Source of the DNA: DATLWR01 sp035576205
GTDB taxonomy: Bacteria; Pseudomonadota; Zetaproteobacteria; Mariprofundales; Mariprofundaceae
Length of the DNA: 16,333 bases
Assembly: GCA_035576205.1 (NCBI GenBank)
Contig: DATLWR010000107.1
Location: forward strand, 1-16,333
Reading direction: 5' to 3'
The notes below the pieces were generated by a model. The model saw only the letters and a program-made list of their open reading frames with translations. It was not told the origin of the DNA and did not search any database. Shown piece by piece: positions 13,093 to 16,333 of this stretch. The translations under genes were made by a program, and so were the position numbers. Numbering within the stretch: position 1 is the stretch's first letter; the number at the start of each line of letters is the position of its first letter.

Positions 13093-14055
13093 ATGGAATC
13101 ACAGTTTGAAGAAGAAACGAACCTGAATTTTGATGGCCGGCAGTTTCCGTCGCTGGCAGTCCTGTTCCCCGACGAGTTGCACTTCCTCCGCTCCACCGCG
13201 ACGATCATGGAACTGGCGGCCGACGTACCGGTGATCACCGAAGGTCAGCAACCGCGCGACCTTTATCTCGTCAAATCCGGCCTGTTGATGGTCAACAAAC
13301 GGCACGCCGACGAGGTATTCCAGGTCGGCTCAATCACCCCCGGCGAAATCTTCGGTGAGGCCTCGCTGCTCTACAACGCCCCGGCCGGTGCGGGTGTGCG
13401 CACCATCGAACCGACGGTGCTGTATACGATCCCCGGCGAGCATATCCGCGATATCCTGAACTCCAACGAACGCTTCATGCGCTCGCTGACCCAGCTCGCC
13501 GAACGCCGCTCGGCCGCCAGTGCCCTGGCTGTCAATCCGGTCTTTGCCAGCCTGCCGCAGGCGGTTCGAGAGATCGTGCTCTATAACGGCCGCTTCGTAT
13601 CGCTGGATGCCGGCGAAACGCTGATCCGCGAAGGCGATACCGACACCCGCTTCATGTACCTGGTACTGGGCGGCGAGGCCGAGGCCTCGATGGTACATCC
13701 GCATGACCAGCGCAAGCGCATCGTCTTCGCACGCATTTCATCCGGCGATGAGGTCGGCGAGATCTCGGTGATCACCGGCAAGCCGCATGCCGCCTCGGTT
13801 ACCGCCATCACGCCGCTGCGACTGCTGATGATCAGCAACGATTCGGTACAGGCATGGCGCAAGCGCTATTCGGATTTCGGCTTTTCGCTCTATGCCTGTG
13901 TGCAGCGCAAGCTGCAGCATTCTCTGGAAGCGGTCCGCAATATCATGGGTGACGAAGCCGCCAAGGCGATGACGACCGACACCCTGCCGCCGCCCGAACA
14001 GATTCCCGCCACGGATGCGAAAAAGGACGAGCAGGAAAAACCGGAGTCATTGTAA
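13093..14055 (+). CDS. Protein with two tandem cyclic-nucleotide-binding-like domains, no effector domain
   Basis: The specific function is unknown. The predicted 320 residues contain two cNMP-binding (CRP/PKA-R type) beta-barrels. Domain 1 is about 24-140, with the phosphate-binding cassette FGEASLLYNAPAGAGVRT (87-104). Domain 2 is about 150-275, with VGEISVITGKPHAASVTA (221-238). The Gly-Glu pairs are kept in both, but the Arg that binds the cyclic phosphate is missing: the motif reads PAGAGV in domain 1 and PHAASV in domain 2. No helix-turn-helix, kinase or membrane segment follows; the last 30 residues are Pro- and Lys/Glu-rich. A PKA-regulatory-subunit-like adaptor or sensor of another ligand is plausible. 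ATG 13093 lacks a Shine-Dalgarno. A TTG at 13057 would add 12 residues, but it lies inside the candidate -35. The domain call is firm; the role is not. Confidence 0.85.
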   Translation: MESQFEEETNLNFDGRQFPSLAVLFPDELHFLRSTATIMELAADVPVITEGQQPRDLYLVKSGLLMVNKRHADEVFQVGSITPGEIFGEASLLYNAPAGAGVRTIEPTVLYTIPGEHIRDILNSNERFMRSLTQLAERRSAASALAVNPVFASLPQAVREIVLYNGRFVSLDAGETLIREGDTDTRFMYLVLGGEAEASMVHPHDQRKRIVFARISSGDEVGEISVITGKPHAASVTAITPLRLLMISNDSVQAWRKRYSDFGFSLYACVQRKLQHSLEAVRNIMGDEAAKAMTTDTLPPPEQIPATDAKKDEQEKPESL

Positions 14056-14078
14056 ACTTACGGGCGACGACCCGCCGT

Positions 14079-14264
14079 TCAGCCCCGAACCAGCCAGACC
14101 ACCAGCCAGCCGATCCCCACCGCCGTCAGACCCAGAAATCGCAGGGCCGGTACCGGCAGCTCGGGCAGCTTGCGCATCATCTCGATCATCTGGGCCGGAA
14201 ACAGCGCATACAGCGCCCCTTCCAGCACCAGCACCAGGCCGAGCGCCGCCCACAGGTCGTTCAC
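14079..14264 (-). CDS. DUF2065 small inner-membrane protein
   Basis: This 61-residue protein has two hydrophobic segments, about 5-24 (WAALGLVLVLEGALYALFP) and 41-59 (ALRFLGLTAVGIGWLVVWL). They are joined by a short polar loop, MIEMMRKLPELP. Length, the EGALYALFP motif and the position directly after hflC match the DUF2065 (YjeT-like) family, whose biochemical role is not established. The GTG start at 14264 has AGGAG (14271-14275) six bases upstream, overlapping the hflC stop codon. The gene begins 9 nt after hflC and is surely cotranscribed with it. It is convergent with the cNMP-domain gene, with 23 bp between their stops and no clear terminator there. Confidence 0.9.
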   Translation of the reverse strand: MNDLWAALGLVLVLEGALYALFPAQMIEMMRKLPELPVPALRFLGLTAVGIGWLVVWLVRG

Positions 14265-14273
14265 GGCCGTCTC

Positions 14274-15161
14274 CTATTTACCCGTTCCCGTCGACCTCTC
14301 GAAGTACTGGAAGAATTCGGAATCGGGAGAGATCACCAGCCGGGTACCGGGCTGGATCGAATTCCGGTATGCCTCCAGTGAACGCATGAAGGCATAGAAT
14401 TTCGGATCGCGCTCATGCGCCTTGGCGTAGATGGCCGTGGCCTCGGCCTCGGCCTGGCCGCGAATGATCTCCGACTGGCGATAGGCGTCGGCCAGCATCA
14501 CCTGGCGCTGTTTCTCCGCCTCGGCACGAATCTCCTTGGCGGCCTCCTCGCCCTCCGAGCGGTACTCCTTGGCGATGCGCTGGCGCTCGGCCTTCATACG
14601 CTCGAACACGGCATCGGAGTTCTCCGACGGCAGATCGGCGCGCTTGATACGCACATCCACCACCTGAATGCCGAGATCGCGCACATCCTTGTCGGCGCGG
14701 TCACGGATCATCTGCATCAGCTGTGCACGCAGGTTGGCCTCCTCGCCACCGGACACGATCTCCTGCAGCGTGTGCTGGCCCAGTACCTCGCGCACCTTGC
14801 CACGCACCACGTCTTCCATGCGCGCTGCGACCTCGCGCTGGTTGCGGGCCACCTGAAACACCTTCAGCGGATCACTGATACGCCAGCGCGTATAGTTGTC
14901 CACCAGGATGGTCTTCTTGTCCTTGGTGATCACCTCGTTGGCCGCCGCATCATCTTCCAGCAGGCGGCGATCGAAGGTCACCACGTTATTGACCGGCCAG
15001 GGCAACTTGAAATGCAGGCCGGCATCGGTCACCACCCGCAGCGGTTCACCGAGCTGCAGCACCAGGGCCTGCTGGCGCTGGTCGACAATGAAGGTGCTGG
15101 CCCCGGTCACCCCCAGCAGGGCGGCAATAATGATTGCGATCAACATCTGCTTCGGGCTCAT
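14274..15161 (-). CDS. hflC: HflC, FtsH protease modulator (SPFH/stomatin family)
   Basis: HflC pairs with HflK in a large periplasmic cage around the membrane protease FtsH and restrains its degradation of membrane proteins. The protein has 295 residues. It carries one N-terminal transmembrane helix (about 6-26, MLIAIIIAALLGVTGASTFIV), followed by the SPFH/band-7 domain from DQRQQALVLQLGEP (27-40) onward. LPWPVNNVVTFDRRLLE (53-69) and LGIQVVDVRIKRADLP (163-178) are typical HflC segments. A long charged helix (about 190-245, rich in E/A/K/R) forms the cage wall. ATG 15161 overlaps the hflK stop as ATGA, implying coupled, near-equal synthesis of the two subunits. No deviation from the family is seen. 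Confidence 0.96.
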   Translation of the reverse strand: MSPKQMLIAIIIAALLGVTGASTFIVDQRQQALVLQLGEPLRVVTDAGLHFKLPWPVNNVVTFDRRLLEDDAAANEVITKDKKTILVDNYTRWRISDPLKVFQVARNQREVAARMEDVVRGKVREVLGQHTLQEIVSGGEEANLRAQLMQMIRDRADKDVRDLGIQVVDVRIKRADLPSENSDAVFERMKAERQRIAKEYRSEGEEAAKEIRAEAEKQRQVMLADAYRQSEIIRGQAEAEATAIYAKAHERDPKFYAFMRSLEAYRNSIQPGTRLVISPDSEFFQYFERSTGTGK

Positions 15162-16249
15162 TTCTGCACCTCCACCTTGCCGGCCGCCCGATCGAGCGGC
15201 AGATACGGCAGCACACGATCGGCCACCTTGCCTTCAACAATGACCTTGTCGGCCTTGGACAGCACTTCCTGCATGGTCTCCAGATAGAGTCGCTTACGTG
15301 TCACCTCCGGTGCCTTCTGGTAAGCAGCCAGGATGCTCTCGAAACGCTTCGCCTCGCCCTTGGCGCGGTCGACCAGCGACTGCTCGTAGGCCTCGGCATC
15401 GAGCACCATCTTCTTGGCCTCGCCGCGCGCCTTCGGTATGATGTCGTTGGCATAGGCCTGTGCCTCGTTCTTGGCGCGCTCGCGATCCTCACGCGCCGAG
15501 GCCACATCCTTGAACTCCTTGATCACACGCTCGGGCGGCTGCACGTCGCGCAGCTTCACGGTCGTCACAGAAATACCCGCCTTGTAGCCATCGAGAATGG
15601 ACTGGATCAGGTCCTGCGTTTCCACTTCCACCTCAGCCTTCTTGGTGGTCAGCACATCGTCGATCAGGGTACGTCCGATCACCTCGCGGATGGCCGACTC
15701 GGAGGCATCGCGCACGGTCTTCTCGGGATTGTCGATATCGAACAGGTAGTTCTCGATGTTCTTGATCTTGTACTGCACAATGAAGGAGATATCGACGATG
15801 TTCTCGTCGCTGGTCAGCATCAGCGATTCGTTCGTCCGCTTGCGGATGGTGCCATCGGGGAACTGCTGGAAACCGATCTCCACACGCTGCACACGGGTCA
15901 CCGGCAGCTTCTCGACCGTCTCGATCGGATACGGAAGGTGCCATTTCAGGCCAGGTCCGTTGGTCGCCACGGCCTTGCCGAAACGCAACACTACCGCCTC
16001 TTCATCGGCGGCAACGATGTAAAAACCCGAGCTGGCCCACAATACGAACAGCACGGCGATCAGGCCGGCCACGCCGCCCTTGCTGATTCCCCCCGGCCCC
16101 TTCGGACCGCCGGGCTTGCCGAACAGGCCGCCGAAACGCTCCTGCAGCCTGCGGATCACCTCGTCCAGATCCGGCGGCGTCTGGCCGCCGGCGCCACCGC
16201 CGCGATTTCCCCATGGGTTGTTGGACTGATTCGGGTCACTCCAGGGCAT
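15158..16249 (-). CDS. hflK: HflK, FtsH protease modulator (SPFH/stomatin family)
   Basis: HflK is the partner subunit of HflC in the complex that encloses and modulates FtsH at the inner membrane. The predicted 363 residues start MPWSDPNQSNNPWGNRG, the Gly/Asn/Pro-rich cytoplasmic segment typical of HflK. PPDLDEVIRRLQERF (25-39) follows. The single transmembrane helix is about 59-80 (AGLIAVLFVLWASSGFYIV). The SPFH domain starts at DEEAVVLRFGK (82-92), with HLPYPIETVEKLPV at 104-117 and DISFIVQYKIKN in the middle. The long helix (about 245-310) is rich in Ala, Glu, Lys and Arg. ATG 16249 has GGAGG (16255-16259) five bases upstream. It is the first gene of hflK-hflC-DUF2065. The 84 bp upstream show no convincing promoter. 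Confidence 0.97.
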   Translation of the reverse strand: MPWSDPNQSNNPWGNRGGGAGGQTPPDLDEVIRRLQERFGGLFGKPGGPKGPGGISKGGVAGLIAVLFVLWASSGFYIVAADEEAVVLRFGKAVATNGPGLKWHLPYPIETVEKLPVTRVQRVEIGFQQFPDGTIRKRTNESLMLTSDENIVDISFIVQYKIKNIENYLFDIDNPEKTVRDASESAIREVIGRTLIDDVLTTKKAEVEVETQDLIQSILDGYKAGISVTTVKLRDVQPPERVIKEFKDVASAREDRERAKNEAQAYANDIIPKARGEAKKMVLDAEAYEQSLVDRAKGEAKRFESILAAYQKAPEVTRKRLYLETMQEVLSKADKVIVEGKVADRVLPYLPLDRAAGKVEVQK

Positions 16250-16333
16250 TGCAACCTCCAGTAAGCTGTCGAGCGCCGGAGTTTAACAGCTCGGCGGGCC
16301 AATGCACCCACCGCTTCGCACGGGAGCACCTGC

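Noticed and set aside
14056..14078. Possible terminator between the cNMP-domain gene and the DUF2065 gene
   Set aside because: CGGG and CCCG can form only a 4-bp stem, and there is no T-run on either strand.
16264..16291. AGCTGT...ACAGCT inverted repeat upstream of hflK
   Set aside because: Six-base arms 16 nt apart with no further symmetry are expected by chance in this composition.
16260..16333. hflK promoter or the end of another gene at the right edge
   Set aside because: A TTAAAC-like -10 lacks a correctly spaced -35, and short open frames on both strands have no recognisable sequence, so nothing can be supported in this edge.
1..16333. tRNA genes, CRISPR arrays, insertion sequences, integrases or other signs of a mobile island
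   Set aside because: None was seen. All genes are chromosomal core types with similar composition, so the window does not look like recently acquired DNA.

Overview
The window is 16.3 kb of GC-rich, densely packed bacterial chromosome. It holds 14 complete protein genes plus one cut by the left edge, and I see no rRNA, tRNA, IS element, phage gene or CRISPR array. The gene set points to a proteobacterium outside the alpha class: glutamyl-tRNA reductase (C5 haem pathway), a MaeB-type malic enzyme, an HflK-HflC-DUF2065 cluster, an AmgK-type sugar kinase, SlyD and an FtsN-like SPOR protein. A gamma-, beta- or zetaproteobacterium fits best. That placement is inference from gene content; no marker here fixes the genus.

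Layout. (1) 1-561, minus: 5' part of ketopantoate reductase (panE), divergent from maeB (638-2911, plus). maeB ends at a strong hairpin (2927-2953) shared with a convergent membrane-anchored M23 peptidase (2975-3913, minus). (2) 4107-8201, plus: a JAB/MPN-like protein that has lost its metal ligands, hemA, prfA, prmC, then a single-domain bacteriohaemerythrin. The first four are tightly packed (9-nt gap, 20-nt overlap, 4-nt ATGA overlap) and probably form one operon. The haemerythrin follows after 57 nt with its own near-consensus promoter. (3) 13027 down to 8220, minus: mutM, argS, SPOR protein, amgK, slyD, a same-strand run with short gaps or overlaps. (4) 13093-14055, plus: a protein with two tandem cyclic-nucleotide-binding-like domains and no DNA-binding domain, divergent from mutM. 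(5) 16249 down to 14079, minus: hflK, hflC and a DUF2065 membrane protein, a classic FtsH-modulator operon.

Themes. Housekeeping translation and repair genes (prfA, prmC, argS, mutM) are mixed with envelope genes (M23 peptidase, SPOR protein, AmgK, HflKC). prmC methylates the product of the gene just before it, prfA. The less ordinary content is a set of degenerate versions of known folds: the JAB-like protein before hemA, the haemerythrin with His-to-Asn at one iron ligand, and the double cNMP-domain protein lacking the phosphate-binding Arg in both domains. Two genes (4107 and 13093) lack a Shine-Dalgarno sequence and have promoter-like hexamers placed so that transcription would begin at or next to the ATG, suggesting leaderless mRNAs.
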